From Poronia punctata (Eukaryota > Ascomycota > Sordariomycetes > Xylariales > Xylariaceae), in contig MU401581.1 in assembly GCA_022579005.1 (NCBI GenBank), positions 9,801 through 73,800 on the forward strand: DNA of 64,000 nucleotides, in the 5' to 3' direction. The notes beneath the pieces were generated by a model. It saw only the letters and a program-made list of their open reading frames with translations, made no database searches and had not been told where the DNA came from. Shown one piece after another: positions 1-12,231 of this stretch (position 1 is the stretch's first letter; the number at the start of each line of letters is the position of its first letter). The position numbers were made by a program, and so were the translations under genes.

Positions 1-1023
1 TTTTGTAGTTGTGACTTTTGAATTGGGGGGTTTTGCAATTTACTGGTACGGACATTTTGTTACACCCGTTTTTGGTACCCCATATCCACCCCCCCCCCCC
101 CCCCCCCCCTAAAAAAGGGGACAAAAGGGGACAGAGAACGTGGCGTTTAGATAGATAGCAACTGACTTCAGACTTGGCCCCGACGACTACTCGTACCGAA
201 TTAAATCCTTACCAATCAAACCCACCATGACGGGAAGAAAAAAGGCCGGAGCGGTCCGAGCCCTTTCCGGGCTTGTCATTGGATTACACCCAAAGTCAGG
301 GGTCCTTTCCCCCCACCCCCCTCCATTGATCATACATAACCTTCCCCCGACTGAAATCTATATCTAATGCAGGTCAGACAGCGCGGCAGCACCCCAATCT
401 GACCAATGCTTTTGTTGTTCTGGCCCATTTACATCAAAGACGGGGGAGAGTGTGTCGATGCAACTATTATAATCCAGGATAAGGTTTAATTTATCATGTT
501 TGACTTTTATCGCGATTGTACCTACCTACTTACCTTGTGTGATTCTGACCTGACAAATGCGTACAGAACAGGAAGCGGGAGAGCGGACCGGCACAGATCG
601 CCACTTGCAACAGCAAACTCACAGACTAGGTACATACCTAGGTTAGGGAATATATCGCGACGATCTCTATACGAGTGACGAGTTTATATCCAACGTTAGG
701 GAATTAGACTACCTAACCTAGCAGCCCTAGGAAGACGACAAGGTTGGAGATGTTGGTATTAGCCTAATAATAATAATAATAAAAATAAAACTGGCACACT
801 GAGCTGAAGGAGATCTATAATACTTCTATTGTTTTGTAATACCTATATGCTACATAAAGCAAAGTAAAGTTTTGGGGGCTTTATCACTTACACCATTACA
901 TCACGCATTGACTGACAATTCTACTCCAAACCAAAAAATGTTCACTTGATGTGATTATGCATATATTGAAATACAATAAAATAGGCTGATAATGTGACAG
1001 AAAATGAAAAAAAAAACCCCCCT
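1..1023. other. intergenic, no gene seen
   Basis: I see no convincing coding sequence here. The stretch has a 21-nt poly-C run at 89-109, a short (TAA)n-like run near 768-790, and several copies of the intergenic word family TACCTACC/ACCTAGGT near 520-640. The short open frames have no domain and no splice context. Confidence 0.5.
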
Positions 1024-2044
1024 TTACTCAAAGACGACCCAGCAACGAACCTCGATCGACCTCCTTATAGGCGCGTCATCGGCGCTCGAGTCGTCCCAGA
1101 AGGCGCCGTGGGGTATGACTTTGGTTATATCGGTGTCAAACGACGAGAAGACGAGAGCCTCGTCCAAGTCTAGACGGCTGGCATAGTGATATTTGTAACT
1201 TTTTTAAAAACGAGTTAGTTGTTAGCCGTCCTTTTTCTTCTTCTCCTTTTCGTTAGAAGTCATAAGGGTGGTGGGACATACTTGGGATTGTGCTTCAACA
1301 CACTATCGTGACTCTTCTCACCACGGATGGCCACGCGCGGGTCATTCTCCGGGAAGACCCTGGCCATATGGGTGGAGTAATGCCAGTCGGGGACGGCACT
1401 GTGGTTGACGAAGCAGAGGGGCCAGCGCTGGATGGGTGTCCCAATGGCGCGCCAGACGTTGACCTGGGCGTAGCGCACACCGTCCTTGAGAAGCTCTTCG
1501 GCGCGCGAAGGGAGTAACTCGCGCATGCCGTCCTCGCCCGTCACATCGTCGCGGTCTACGTGGGCCACGGGCAGAGCCGTGTGTGATAGCTTTTCTGTCG
1601 TGAACGTGCCCGGCTTCATGTTGTTCTGCCGGATGCGGAAGACGTATGGGAGAACGCTCTTTGAACCCGTCACCTTTTTGACTAGCTCGGCTACTTCTTT
1701 GAAGTAGACGTCTTCGATGTAGGCTTTGCCTGCATGGGGGTTGGGAATCAGCACCAAGGCAAAATAACAAATATGTATGTGGTAAACTCACCTTCGGGAG
1801 TCGTGCCGGCCAGGAACTGTTCCGTGTTTAGGGCCGATTTGTGATTGACGAGTCCGTAGCCGTGGGACTCGTAGGTAGGCTTGGGTTCAAGCGTTCTGAT
1901 GTCTTGAACCTCAATCTTGATTTCTCTGGGGTTGTTCACGTTGGTCTTTCCCGTTGCCCAGTCGACGTGGCCGTCGACATTGCCGTCTTTCGTGCCATTC
2001 CACATGCCAATAAGGCCGGTGGTAGACGCGACAGTAGCAGCCAT
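1024..2044 (-). CDS. AsaB / GA4-desaturase-like oxidoreductase
   Basis: Three-exon gene of 291 aa. Exons are 2044-1792, 1729-1282 and 1198-1024, with introns of 62 nt (GTGAGT...GCAG) and 83 nt (GTATGT, CTAAC branch, AAG) and matching phases. The key family signature is NVWRAIGTPIQRWPL at about residues 174-188, equivalent to the NVWRP..GPVQDWPL block of the AsaB/GA4-desaturase/CmcJ-like family. A downstream HNPNYKYHYAS block and a C-terminal DLDEALVF / HGAFWDD / SIEVR series also match the family, whose members usually have 280-300 aa. Stopping at the end of exon 2 would lose this conserved end, so the third exon is preferred. The start is the first ATG in the open frame. Members act as hydroxylases or desaturases in gibberellin and other secondary pathways, but the substrate cannot be read here. 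It is divergent from the citrate-synthase-like gene, with a 696-bp shared upstream region. Confidence 0.85.
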
Positions 2045-2740
2045 CGTGGGGACGAAATATGAGATGAAGTGAATATGAGAGTATAAGATGCAATGGCGGA
2101 TTCTCAAGCAAGCAACACAACGCTCAGGCGTACAGAAGCAGATGAAACTTGGTCGTGACTCCGGGTTCGACCAAATTATATGTGCCGTACATTGTTGTCT
2201 CGTCTCTTCGATAAATTTGGGAATAGTAAACCTCGGTCGTGTACATGTGGAATTGGCAAAGGCCAAAAAGACGTATGATCCAAGATGCTTGCTGACTGTT
2301 CTGGTCTGGAACCTGTGCTGTGTGCGGACCCTGGGGTAGAGTCCTGCATGAGGTGGTATCCTAGCTGTCGGGGATTACCAATCTGGCGGATGTAGGGATT
2401 GGCGGATTGAGGGATTGAGGGATTGCAGGATCTCAGCAGACCGTGATATCGAGGTCTAGCCGACCGAAAAGTTCTAGACCTCTATGCCAGGGTGGACAGT
2501 CGTGTAAGTTGGTTCTAGACACTCGTCGTCGTGGTCGCTTTACGAGATGGGCAAGACGGTAAGTTTGATATAGGCGTAACATAGACATCGCTGTAAATAT
2601 GAAGCCTATAACAGTTATGCCATCGCAGCTTCTCAGAGGACTCACTTTGCCCTGTTTGTATTTGTGTTCTTTGTCCTTGTTCATCTTGTTGACTTATCTC
2701 CAACATTTCATCCTACACGTCTGGCAAGTGTCTCAACTCA
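2045..2740. promoter_or_regulatory. shared divergent promoter region
   Basis: 696 bp between the start codons of the AsaB-like gene (-) and the citrate-synthase-like gene (+). It contains a short direct repeat of the type GGGATTG(A/C)GG near 2393-2425. No gene is seen. The divergent arrangement allows co-regulation, but that is inference from layout only. Confidence 0.4.
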
Positions 2741-4369
2741 ATGGCGCACCTCGAGGTCTTAGATTCTCGGACGGGAAAGACTTATGACATCCCCGTTGAC
2801 GATGGCTATATTCTAGCCTCGGACATAGCCAATATCGGCTTTGACGGGCCCGTTTCGGGGCTCAATGGCGGAAAGGGGCCTAAGATCAGCCAGGGCCTTC
2901 GCATTCTCGATGTCGGCTACCAGAATACGGCATGTGTTGAATCGAAGATTACCTTTATGTGAGTAACGCCGATCCGCGCGATGTGAAGCCGTCAGTATTA
3001 ACATTACGATACCAAGTGACGGTTATCGAGGCATTATCCAATACAGAGGCTTCGATATCAACCAGTTGTTCCATAACTACGTCTACGAAGATATCATGCA
3101 TCTTCTGGTCTGGGGTCATTTGCCAACCCAAGCTGAGAAGGACCATGTCCGAGCTGGGATGGCATACGCTATGAACCCTCCAAAGATTGTTGTCGACGTA
3201 ATATCAGCATTTCCGTGCGTATTTTTCAAGTATCCTTACCGAGCCATAACTGTAATGGGGAGGCTAACGTGGCCTATTCCTACTAGTCGCGATGCCGAGA
3301 CGATGCCGGTGATGATTGCGGCCATGAGCGCTTTCGCTGCCGCTGACGAGGTTGTCTGCGCAACCCGTCACAGGCAGAAGCCCGTGTTTCAGGGCCAGCT
3401 GCAGGTCGCAGACGAAGCTATCGTCAGGACGATCGGTTACCTGGCCGCGACGATTGCGCTTATTTACTGCCACAAGAATAACCGGGAATTCAAGCAACCA
3501 GAACCGGGCCGTTCGCTTGTCGGAAATCTACTCTGGATGATGGGTGTATCCGAGGAGAACTCAAAGGCGGAAGAATGCCTGAACAAGCTGTGGATCCTGT
3601 ATGCAGACCACGAGATCACCAACTCCACCGCGGCCGTGCTGCACGTGGGGTCCACGCTTGCGGACCCAGTCTCGGCCGTCATGGGCGGCATCATCAGTGG
3701 CTACGGCCCGCTCCATGGCGGCGCCATCGACCTCGCATATGAGGCCCTGGCGATGATAGGGAAGCCCGAGCATGTGCCGGCCTTTATCGAGGGCGTCAAG
3801 AGGGGCAAGGGTCGTCTCTTCGGGTACGGTCACCGCATCTACAAGACAAGAGACCCTCGACTGTCACTCATCGAGGAGCTCATGGAGACGTATAAAGAGG
3901 AGCTGGATGCAAACCCATTGATCCGGGTCTCGCTGGCCATCGACAAATACGCCAGCAAAGACCCTTATTTTGTCGAGAGGAACCTCAAGGCCAATGCCGA
4001 TCTGATGGGTTGCTTTTTGTATACGGCCTTGTGAGTGCATTTCAACTTCAATTCCCCATCGTTTGACGCGCATTAGATTATGCTGACTCTCTGTAAGGGG
4101 CTTTGATCCGGACATGATTATAGCGATTACATCGTTGTCGCGGTGCCCTGGTGCTCTAGCTCACTGGCGTGAGAGTCTGAGTGAGTTTCCCTACCTTGCC
4201 AATATTCTTTTTGATTCTTCCTCTTTGCCCCACTTGAACCCTTATTTTGTACTACCTAGTAGATGAATGTACAGGGGAGCCGCTAACATGGCGTGTTTTT
4301 GAATCATTAGCGCAACCCATGAAGCTATGGCGACCGTTACAGAAATACGTGGCGCCGCTAGCGAACTAA
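2741..4369 (+). CDS. citrate synthase-like enzyme (type unknown)
   Basis: Five exons: 2741-2958, 3017-3214, 3287-4030, 4098-4180 and 4311-4369, giving 433 aa. Introns are 58-130 nt, and the 72-nt second intron is a multiple of three, so it reads through without a stop. Citrate synthase hallmarks are all present: the GxGPLHGGA histidine (about residue 280), the GYGHRIYKTRDPR histidine (about 320), an aspartate in KANADLMG (about 376), SRCPGALAHWRE, and a terminal LWRPLQKYVAP. The enzyme should condense an acyl-CoA with a 2-oxo acid such as oxaloacetate. The N-terminus starts directly with the small domain, with no Arg-rich amphipathic leader, and I see no clear PTS1 at the C-terminus. A cytosolic, specialised enzyme is therefore more likely than the Krebs-cycle form. 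Fungal alkylcitrate and 2-methylcitrate synthases are alternatives. The neighbouring oxidoreductase and MFS exporter support a pathway role. Confidence 0.9.
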
Positions 4370-6514
4370 TGAGGCACGGCACTTCCTTATCGGCTGGTTC
4401 TTGTCAAAACTGCAGACGGGAATATCTCCACTTGTCCACTTGCCCACTTGGGATGAGACTGTGTCGTGTTACTGTATCAAAATACATAGGTCTTGAGGCT
4501 GGCTAAGCGAGGTACATGGGTTTCATTATTATATAGAAAAAATGCAGAATAAAAATAACTTTACTAGACTCTAGGTCTGTTTTCTGGTGCTCAGGTAGGT
4601 CGTGGGGTAACCGTTTAGTGGTCATATACGAGTAAATATATTTTCAGCACCAATCAAACTTCACTGGTATATTGATAAATACAGCTCCTATAAAGTACAC
4701 ATGCAAGTTGTTCACTCATTTGTCAAGTGTCTTATAGAATATCAGGAACATAAAACTAAAAATGGCCTAGGTTAGAGGGTTACTTTCAAAAGATTACCTA
4801 TGCCATACTCTTTTAACCTGCCCTCACCTACTAAGTACCTGCTGGGCATTTACTGCTTTGTTTTACCACCATGATGATGTTAGGGATCTTGTACACGTGG
4901 TAGAAAATACACGTAGTTAGGCGCCCGTCGTTGCCATTGCGCCCAATCACCCTCTCAGCGTTACATTCTAACGGTTCGGCGCTGAGGATGGGCCAAGACG
5001 CCCAATGCTACCTATCAATCTACGCCTTGACTACTATCGACCCCTGTACCTTTCACGAATCACTCCTGTGTTTGGATACTACCCAAAGGGCATGGTTGGG
5101 TTACTTCCGACTTTGACGCCATGGCCGGTCGGTCCCTAAAACCCGATACGGCCTCATATAACCCCCCACGAAACCAAAATTTCAGCTGTATTATAAGCGA
5201 GACAGGGTAGAGCGCCATGGGCGATACGAGTTTGGTTCCAGCGTGCGTTAATACTCCTCTACATGTCTAAAGAAGCTTTCCGATCGTGTTCCCCAAACCA
5301 GGTACAAAAGACGGAACCCTTAGATCAGGAGCGGAATGAGATGGAAGAATAATCGCGAGTATAAACTGACATACCTACACAAGGTAGTCATAGTAGGACC
5401 ATGGCCAACCGACACTTGGTAATAACCGTGATACCGTGTATACCACGTTATCGGCTTAGGTACCTCCAGGCACCGTAGCAATGTAAAATTTTAAGGGTCA
5501 GGGCCGGCCGGCCTTATTAGGGTCTCGGATAACTACGAGTAAACGAGATCGAGCTGAGAATGCTTATCTCCTGTATCTGTCATACCTTGGGTACTTAACT
5601 TGTATACACACATACAGTAGGCACTATAGATATTCCCTCCCACGGATCATTGTAGCTGATATAAATGATTCTGTGTAGTGCTGCAAGGCATGACTGCATA
5701 CCACACTACCTCTCTCCATGAAAGGATCGGTTCTTGTTTCCCCGGAAGTCTTCGCTTATACCATGCCTTGCACTCGGCTACAGGTAATACCGTTGTTCGC
5801 TCCTTCATTCCTTCCACTCCCCTGGGCACGGCCTCGGGGTTATTTTGAATTATCCCCACATAGATGCTCTAGAACAACAGGTGCCTTCATGAATAGCCGA
5901 TGTCTCCTAATATAGCAATGGGTATCTTGAATATACCCCCCTTTTATCAGACCTGGCCATGGCCATTACCAATGACCACATTGCCAGAGAAAATGACAAA
6001 GGCCCTCCTACCGTAGGCTTAGGTCCAGTTTGGAAGTCCCAGGTTACAATATAGGGCAAGAAAGGGTTTTCTAGTCGCTAGATTGCCGACTTGATGTCAG
6101 CTCATTGTCGGTTAGCATTTTTTCTACTGGCTCGCCTCGCCTCGTCTCGGCTGCCCTTACTCCAAAACCTTGTTATCTGATCTTTTCGATGGAAGCATGA
6201 GCCGAACGGTCAAGAACGTTCTCGACCCGATCAAAATAGAGACGAAAGACCACCTATGAAGTTTAGGTGTCACATACGAGTAGAGCTGTTGATGCACGAT
6301 AGTGTACAAGGCGGCTAAGGGTGCGTCATCAGCGTAAAACGGGACGCTATCTGGGGGGCTCTAGGACGAAATAGGTTGTACGCCAACGTCTAACTCTTGT
6401 AGCACCGTTCCCTGGTCCTACAAATCTGATAAACATACCCCGTTCGACAAATTTTTCTCTTCGGATGGTGCAGATAGCACCCATTCAAGCCCACGGAAAT
6501 ACTATTCCCAACAG
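4370..6514. other. intergenic, no gene seen
   Basis: 2.1 kb without a recognisable gene on either strand. Short open frames, for example at 4931-5116 (+) and 5647-5859 (-), have no domains and no neighbouring splice signals. The normal base composition argues against RIP. Confidence 0.45.
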
Positions 6515-8164
6515 ATGGCGTCCGACCTCCCGCTTGTCTCTGACGAGAAAACTCCAGAGCTCGTGCACACAGCTGAGATACCAGGGCAACGACAGAGCGG
6601 AACCAGCAGCGAGACAATTGTTGTCTCTGCCGATGATGACGTTACTAACCTTTCGACCGAATGCCCACAGGGAGACAGCCAGGTCCCTCCGCCACTGTTT
6701 TCAACTTATACCAAGGGGCAGAAACAGCTTATCGTGATAAGCGCTGCCTTTAGTGGCCTGTTCGCATCATGGACTGCACAGATTTATCTGCCGGCACTCA
6801 ACGACGCGGCCAACGACTTGGACGTCACCGTCAAAAAGATCAACCTAACCGTCACCAGTTACATGCTCTTCCAGGGCATCACGCCAATCTTCGTCAGCAG
6901 CTATGCGGATGTCATGGGGAGACGGCCGGTGTACATCATCTGCTTCATTGTCTACATTGCCACTGACATCGGGCTGGCCCTGACCGATTCCTATGGTAGC
7001 CTGCTGGGGCTGCGTGCCGTACAATCTATCGCCATCTCCTCGACACAGGCCCTCTGCCAGGGTGTTGTGGCGGACATTAGCACCAGCGCCGAGCGCGGCC
7101 AGTACTCCTTCTGGCTCGCACTCCCGACCATTCTGGGCCCCAGCATAGGACCCGTTATCGGCGGTATCATCTCTCAATACCTGGGGTGGCGTAGGATCTT
7201 CTGGTTCTTGGCCATCGCCGGCGGCGTCAACCTCGCCATCCTGGTTTCCTTTTTTCCCGAGACTTGCCGCAACATAGTGGGGGACGGCTCAGCCCTGCCG
7301 CGCAAGGCCAACAGGACACTATTACAGCTCTTCCGCTTCAGAAGTAGAAAGGACCACGGAGATATCCCCTCGGCGGAGCGAGACACAGAAGTCGGCACCA
7401 CGCCGACACAGACAATGAATTCCCCCAAGACAAACTTCCCGCGGGCGAAGTTCATCAGTGCCCTAACCCTGCTTTTGGAGAAGGAGATATTCGTTGTGTC
7501 CGTCTACGGCAGTCTCCTTTTCGCAGGACTCTTTGCAATAGGTACAGCGGGGCCAAGCCTGTTCTTTAAGTACTATGGGTTCAGCGGTCTGCAAATCGGC
7601 CTGTTATACTTACCTCTGGCGGCCGGGGGGGTACTGTCTGTAGTAGTGGCAAAGGCGCAGGACTGGAATTTCCGACGTCACGCGCGGCGGCTGGGGGTAC
7701 CGGTGGACTCAGCACGGGAAACTGACCTCTCCCGTTTCCCGATCGAACGCGTGCGCGTCGAGGTACTCGTGCCGCCCTTTCTGCTCAGCGTCATCGTGAT
7801 GGCGGCCTGGGGCTGGGCCATCGATAGCCGCGTCTCCGTCGGTGTCCTCGTCGTCCTCATCTTCTTGCTCGGCCTGGGCATCGCTGGCGTCTCGAATGTT
7901 GTCACCGCACTCATCACAGACATTAGGCCAGGGAAGGCTGCGGCCGCGGCAGCTTCCAATAATATCGTCAAGTTCGTTCTGGGCGCCGCCATGACGGCCG
8001 CGATCGAGCCGCTCATATCAGCAGTAGGGCCCGGCAAAGCGTTTTCGATCCTGGCTACCTTTTACGTTATTTTCTCACCTTGCTTGGTGCTTGTTGTGAA
8101 GAAAGGAATGAAGTGGCGAGAGGAAGTTAGAGACAAGGATAGGCGAGCTAGCGAAGCTTGTTAG
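6515..8164 (+). CDS. MFS transporter, DHA1 drug:H+ antiporter type
   Basis: Single-exon 549-aa membrane protein. A hydrophilic head of about 70 residues precedes TM1, which ends in TAQIYLPALNDAANDL. The loop 2-3 motif A is SYADVMGRRPVY (about residues 129-140), and the antiporter motif C is GPSIGPVIGG in TM5 (about 208-217). A long charged central loop (about 265-310) separates the two six-helix halves. This layout matches 12-TM DHA1 exporters of the Qdr/Flr/Tpo type. The start ATG at 6515 is the first in frame. It is the nearest gene downstream of the citrate-synthase-like gene, on the same strand but 2.1 kb away. A role in product export or self-resistance is inferred from context; the substrate is unknown. 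Confidence 0.88.
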   Translation: MASDLPLVSDEKTPELVHTAEIPGQRQSGTSSETIVVSADDDVTNLSTECPQGDSQVPPPLFSTYTKGQKQLIVISAAFSGLFASWTAQIYLPALNDAANDLDVTVKKINLTVTSYMLFQGITPIFVSSYADVMGRRPVYIICFIVYIATDIGLALTDSYGSLLGLRAVQSIAISSTQALCQGVVADISTSAERGQYSFWLALPTILGPSIGPVIGGIISQYLGWRRIFWFLAIAGGVNLAILVSFFPETCRNIVGDGSALPRKANRTLLQLFRFRSRKDHGDIPSAERDTEVGTTPTQTMNSPKTNFPRAKFISALTLLLEKEIFVVSVYGSLLFAGLFAIGTAGPSLFFKYYGFSGLQIGLLYLPLAAGGVLSVVVAKAQDWNFRRHARRLGVPVDSARETDLSRFPIERVRVEVLVPPFLLSVIVMAAWGWAIDSRVSVGVLVVLIFLLGLGIAGVSNVVTALITDIRPGKAAAAAASNNIVKFVLGAAMTAAIEPLISAVGPGKAFSILATFYVIFSPCLVLVVKKGMKWREEVRDKDRRASEAC

Positions 8165-11100
8165 ATTTTGTTTTTACCCCGAATTCATAGGAAGCGTAGA
8201 ACTACTTGGTTTAAATAAAAATATCTCTTTCTATTCGGTCTTCCCCTTTGCCATCTCCAGCTTTGGTCTGCTGCTTACTTCTCTGTCAACCATGATGGAT
8301 AAATAGGTAAACGGCCAAAAGAAATATTCGGGCATGGTAGTGCCAAGTAGTTTTACCATACCTTCGCGAACCCCAACAAGTAGACTAGTTCTGGTAAACT
8401 TGATTTGGTGATAGGCTCATGCAAACATTGCTTGTGTCAGAAGCCCTCCAGGCCTAGGCTGATCACCGCTCCACGTAGATACACGTAAATCTCGGAAAAT
8501 CTGTGTTTCCGGTAGTCTAGAGGTCAAACATAAATACACCGAAGAGAATTTATAACCGCTAAAGGTATTATCCGTCATCTTCAGTGAACACGAAGAAGTT
8601 TGGATAGCCAGGAACAGACAACGAGTTAGTTATTGAACGGATGACGAAATGTCGACGCCTAGCATAATGGGATGAAGGAGTGAAGTTGCTATTCCATCAG
8701 AGTTTACTAACCTAAAGGAGAGACTGAAAACTGTGTTGCAGACACTAGACTAGTCTCCCCCTAGATTACTTTAAAAGGTAAGGTATGGAAAGGTAAGGCC
8801 CAACCTAACCTAGTCCAGTCCCTATTCTTTTTGTGCCAATGAAGTTTGTAACTACTCCTAGAAGCCACTCAGCAATCTTGTTTCAATCTCCGTCCAAAGT
8901 TCTTCGGGTGTCCAGAGTTGCACTTAAACCAAGAGGGCCTCCTCGGTCCGTAAGCCAGCCGTAGCCACATCACAAGTGTCAACATAGTAATGATTGGGAC
9001 CTCCTTTGTGGTAGGTTCTTTATCGTTAACAACAAATGGCATATAAGTTTCTAGACGCGTCAGAAGCCAGGCGAGCAACTTAACCCAGCATTGCGGCTGC
9101 CCTCTCGTCGCTGGCCGACGTCCGAGAAGGAGAGGGGACTCCGTAGCGCATCTACGACGACTCGGACGGGAGAGAGCTTCCTTCGCCCGGGATCGCCGCA
9201 ATATGCTTGATGGCGTCAGCGGCACTCATCAAAGCCAGACCTGTTGACAGCTCGCAGAGCTTTGCATAAATAACCGAAGAGAACATCGCCCTTGTTTCCC
9301 AGACCATCGAGTAGGTAGGGCATCGATGACATCTCCGACAAGCTCGGGCACAGCCAAGCTCCCCTTCACAGTCACACAGTCAAGGCGTCAACGTTGCTCT
9401 TAAAACAGTCACAAAGGACATTGACGGGGCTGTCTGGTCCCTGACTGTGTTATTTCCAATCTTAATCGGGGGTTTCGAAGCCTCGTCACCAAGGGGCGAC
9501 AAACTAAGTATATCATTTGTAACGAAATCTGCCACCGGGTTGGAAAGAGTCCCATCCCGGCACGGCACGGCACGGCACGGCAATAGCCACATCGGCAAAT
9601 TGCCCATCTTTCCCCGTTATCACATTCGTGCCAGCCAATCGGGGTTGAACTAACCTTATGTTAGTGAGGTGGAGATGTCAGGGGGGAAATCCCCGGACCT
9701 CATGCTGTTTAACAAACCCCATAAAGACCTTGCATCGTAATCTTTCTAGCTTTCCCATCTTTTCGTGATGTGGGGAATATTAGAACTTTTGGATATTTAT
9801 CCAGCCTTTTCTTGCAGCATTGGCAGGCAAACAAACACCTGACACGTTTAGGTAGTCTACTGTGCTACATAACACGCACATAATAACTTGCACGGAAATA
9901 AGAGGCACCGGCGGGGACCACGACATAGGTCCTTACCCGGGATTGAGGATTATCTATCATTTCGCCTAGAAGCGCTAAAAATGTATAACACAATACTTAT
10001 ACCTCTTCGCCTCTTCTCAAATCTTCTTTCTATCCCCCCAGTATATAAGCATTATAGATCATGCGCTGTTATCCTCCAGTCCGTGTGTGTTGTACAGCCT
10101 ACCTAGGCAACTTAAATCTTGAAACGACCCAAGAACAAGAATTACTGCTGTAGCAATTAATCCGTTAAATACCTTTGTAAACCCGGCACCTGGACTAGAT
10201 AACCGTTCCCGCACAACAAAAACCCAAACTGCCTATCCTTGTCTATTTTTTGGTGTAAGTAGTTACTGAGGTCGTTTCTTCTTTCTCTTCTCCAGGCCGG
10301 CAAGTTCCGGCGTCTACGTTGGTTGTAGGCCAATTAATCGTAACCCGGTCAGGTCGCCACGCTAGGGAGCTAGGAGTCTTTATACAAAGACAGATATATA
10401 TAGCTTCTATTGCTCAATACTTGTTTAGGCTGCCAACTTTAGCTACGAGTATACTGAAATATATGTATCGTGCCAAGGTCTCGCGAGCTCTTTGGCCAAG
10501 AAAGCAGAGGGTCTCTAAAAATACCTGACCAGAGTACATACGATTAATTAGCCTACACGTACAAACCAACGTATGACGACACATATCTAAACTCTTCTTT
10601 TCCCCATATCGGTCCGTCCAAGGGGTCCAAGGGTCCTACAGGGGAAGTCGTTCTAGAACAAAAACGTAATTACTTATTGGGTTAGTCCAATTCTTCGGAA
10701 CTTTCCCACAGACAAGCGTGCTGTAACCTACACGTAACAACACGTAATTACAAGGTACACGTACATATTTCCTTGAACAACTTTTGCTGGGGGCCAAGAT
10801 ATAATACTAGGTATTCCCAAAGTCGTCCATCTGTTGTTTTCTGTATGGCTCTTCATTTCTAGTATAGCTCATTACCCTGTATTCCTTGCCTCCGTTTATG
10901 GATAGCCGGTAAAAGCCAGCAAGGGGCTCTAGGCTCCGAGTAACATGACCATCACACGGAATTCTCCACTGCATACATCTAGCCTCTAGGTACATGATCC
11001 TTATTACGAGTAGAGTATCCGTCACCGTCTTTATACAAGGCTATGTCAAACAGAATGCAAGTTTTTAAGATTGGAGTATAGGATTCTCTCCATCAACCAT

Positions 11101-11427
11101 GATGCCAGTGTTATTATATAGACCGGTCCCCAAAATCGTCAACCCAGTGTGGGATGATATAAAAGCACCATGCCACTGCACAATGCTATTATGTACATGT
11201 CATGCCATGCCATTTTATGCTATGCTATGCCACCTACACGTCAATTCCCGGGCATCCTCAAAGCCGGCACAAAATCTAGACAGTGGTATGTCATGTGTCC
11301 CATTACCGCGCTCCCAATAGTATCTAAACAAGGGTAGGGATTCTTTCATGGTTTCTGTACTTTAGCCTTCGTCGGCGTGGCTCCACAAGATCCCGACAGT
11401 GATATGATGGGATGGCACCAGCTTTTC
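8165..11427. other. intergenic, possible gene relics only
   Basis: 3.3 kb with no supported gene. Weak coding-like stretches occur on the minus strand near 9230-9350 and 10807-11025, but they are short and stop-interrupted. A perfect CGGCA(C) pentamer run (CACGG x 4) lies at about 9558-9580. CACGTA-type hexamers are frequent near 10550-10770. Confidence 0.4.
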
Positions 11428-12207
11428 CTAGTGATGTCCCTGCATCGCGCGGTACTGGCTTTCCAGGGACTCCCGATAGGCCCAGTCGGTCGCGTAAACG
11501 GGATCTGTGGCGCGAGGATTATGGACAATCAGGGAGACGAGCTCGTTGAATACTTCTCCAGGGCTTGTCACTGCGTCGTCCATCGCCGACTTTTGATAAT
11601 CTCGAGCGAGCATCGCGTAGCCCGACATCATGTAGGGCTCTACATATGCGGTATTCACCCAATGACCATCAGATGACTGGATTGGCGTAAGGGGCGTGCC
11701 GTCCAAGCTCATCAGCGAAGTTCGGTTTGCCTTTTGCTCCGCTATGTGTTCCTCTTTCTCCACAGTCGTAGCAGACCAAGCCAAACTCTGTTCATTTTCC
11801 AGCCTTTTCGGGGGGTAGATCTGCCACAGCTCAATTAGGCGGATTTGTTGGGGGGCATCAGCAGTCTTGAATAGCTCAAGCTGGGGAGGAGACAGGCCAG
11901 ACGGGTCGATGCCATGGCGCGTTAGAGCCTCCTCGGCTGACGGCTGAGTCGCCATAGCCTCCGAGAAGGACCGTTGAGCTTGGGGCACGAACTCATTGCC
12001 CTTCACGACATGGGCCGAGTGATTGTAATGCTGCGAAATGGAGTACTCGATTGGCTCCGGTTTGGGCACCAGCCGGTGTTGCTGTTCCTGGGTGGGTTGA
12101 GGAACTTGGAACTCCGAGGGTGTTTGTTGGAAAGTAAGTTGGCGAGAGAGAAGGGTAGCGAGCTCCTCTTCGCTGGGCTGCATACCCGAGGGTTGGAAGC
12201 CCATCAT
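11428..12207 (-). CDS. conserved-looking hypothetical protein
   Basis: An open frame of 259 aa from the ATG-ATG at 12207; the frame itself runs on to an ATG at 12231. I favour the inner start because CTAAC...ATCCCAG just upstream (reverse strand, about 12239-12217) looks like an intron 3' end, implying a spliced 5' UTR or a short extra exon. The N-terminal half is Gln/Pro-rich and hydrophilic. The C-terminal half contains a Trp/Tyr-rich stretch (WVNTAYVEPYMMSGYAMLARDY) and DWAYRESLESQYRAM at the end. There is no signal peptide or membrane helix, and I recognise no domain. Codon use is normal and the gene sits just outside the RIP-damaged island. Confidence 0.65.
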   Translation of the reverse strand: MMGFQPSGMQPSEEELATLLSRQLTFQQTPSEFQVPQPTQEQQHRLVPKPEPIEYSISQHYNHSAHVVKGNEFVPQAQRSFSEAMATQPSAEEALTRHGIDPSGLSPPQLELFKTADAPQQIRLIELWQIYPPKRLENEQSLAWSATTVEKEEHIAEQKANRTSLMSLDGTPLTPIQSSDGHWVNTAYVEPYMMSGYAMLARDYQKSAMDDAVTSPGEVFNELVSLIVHNPRATDPVYATDWAYRESLESQYRAMQGHH

Positions 12208-12231
12208 GATGTCTTCTGGGATACGATGCAA

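Noticed and set aside
3215..3286. Reading through 3066-4034 as one exon of the citrate-synthase-like gene
   Set aside because: The 72 nt have GTGCGT...CTAG ends and a CTAAC branch site, and removing them restores the SAFPRDAETMP family sequence.
8869..9225. 118-aa frame on the - strand, with a coding-like stretch just upstream (about 9230-9350)
   Set aside because: No domain, no continuous frame between the pieces and no clear splice sites; at best a gene relic.
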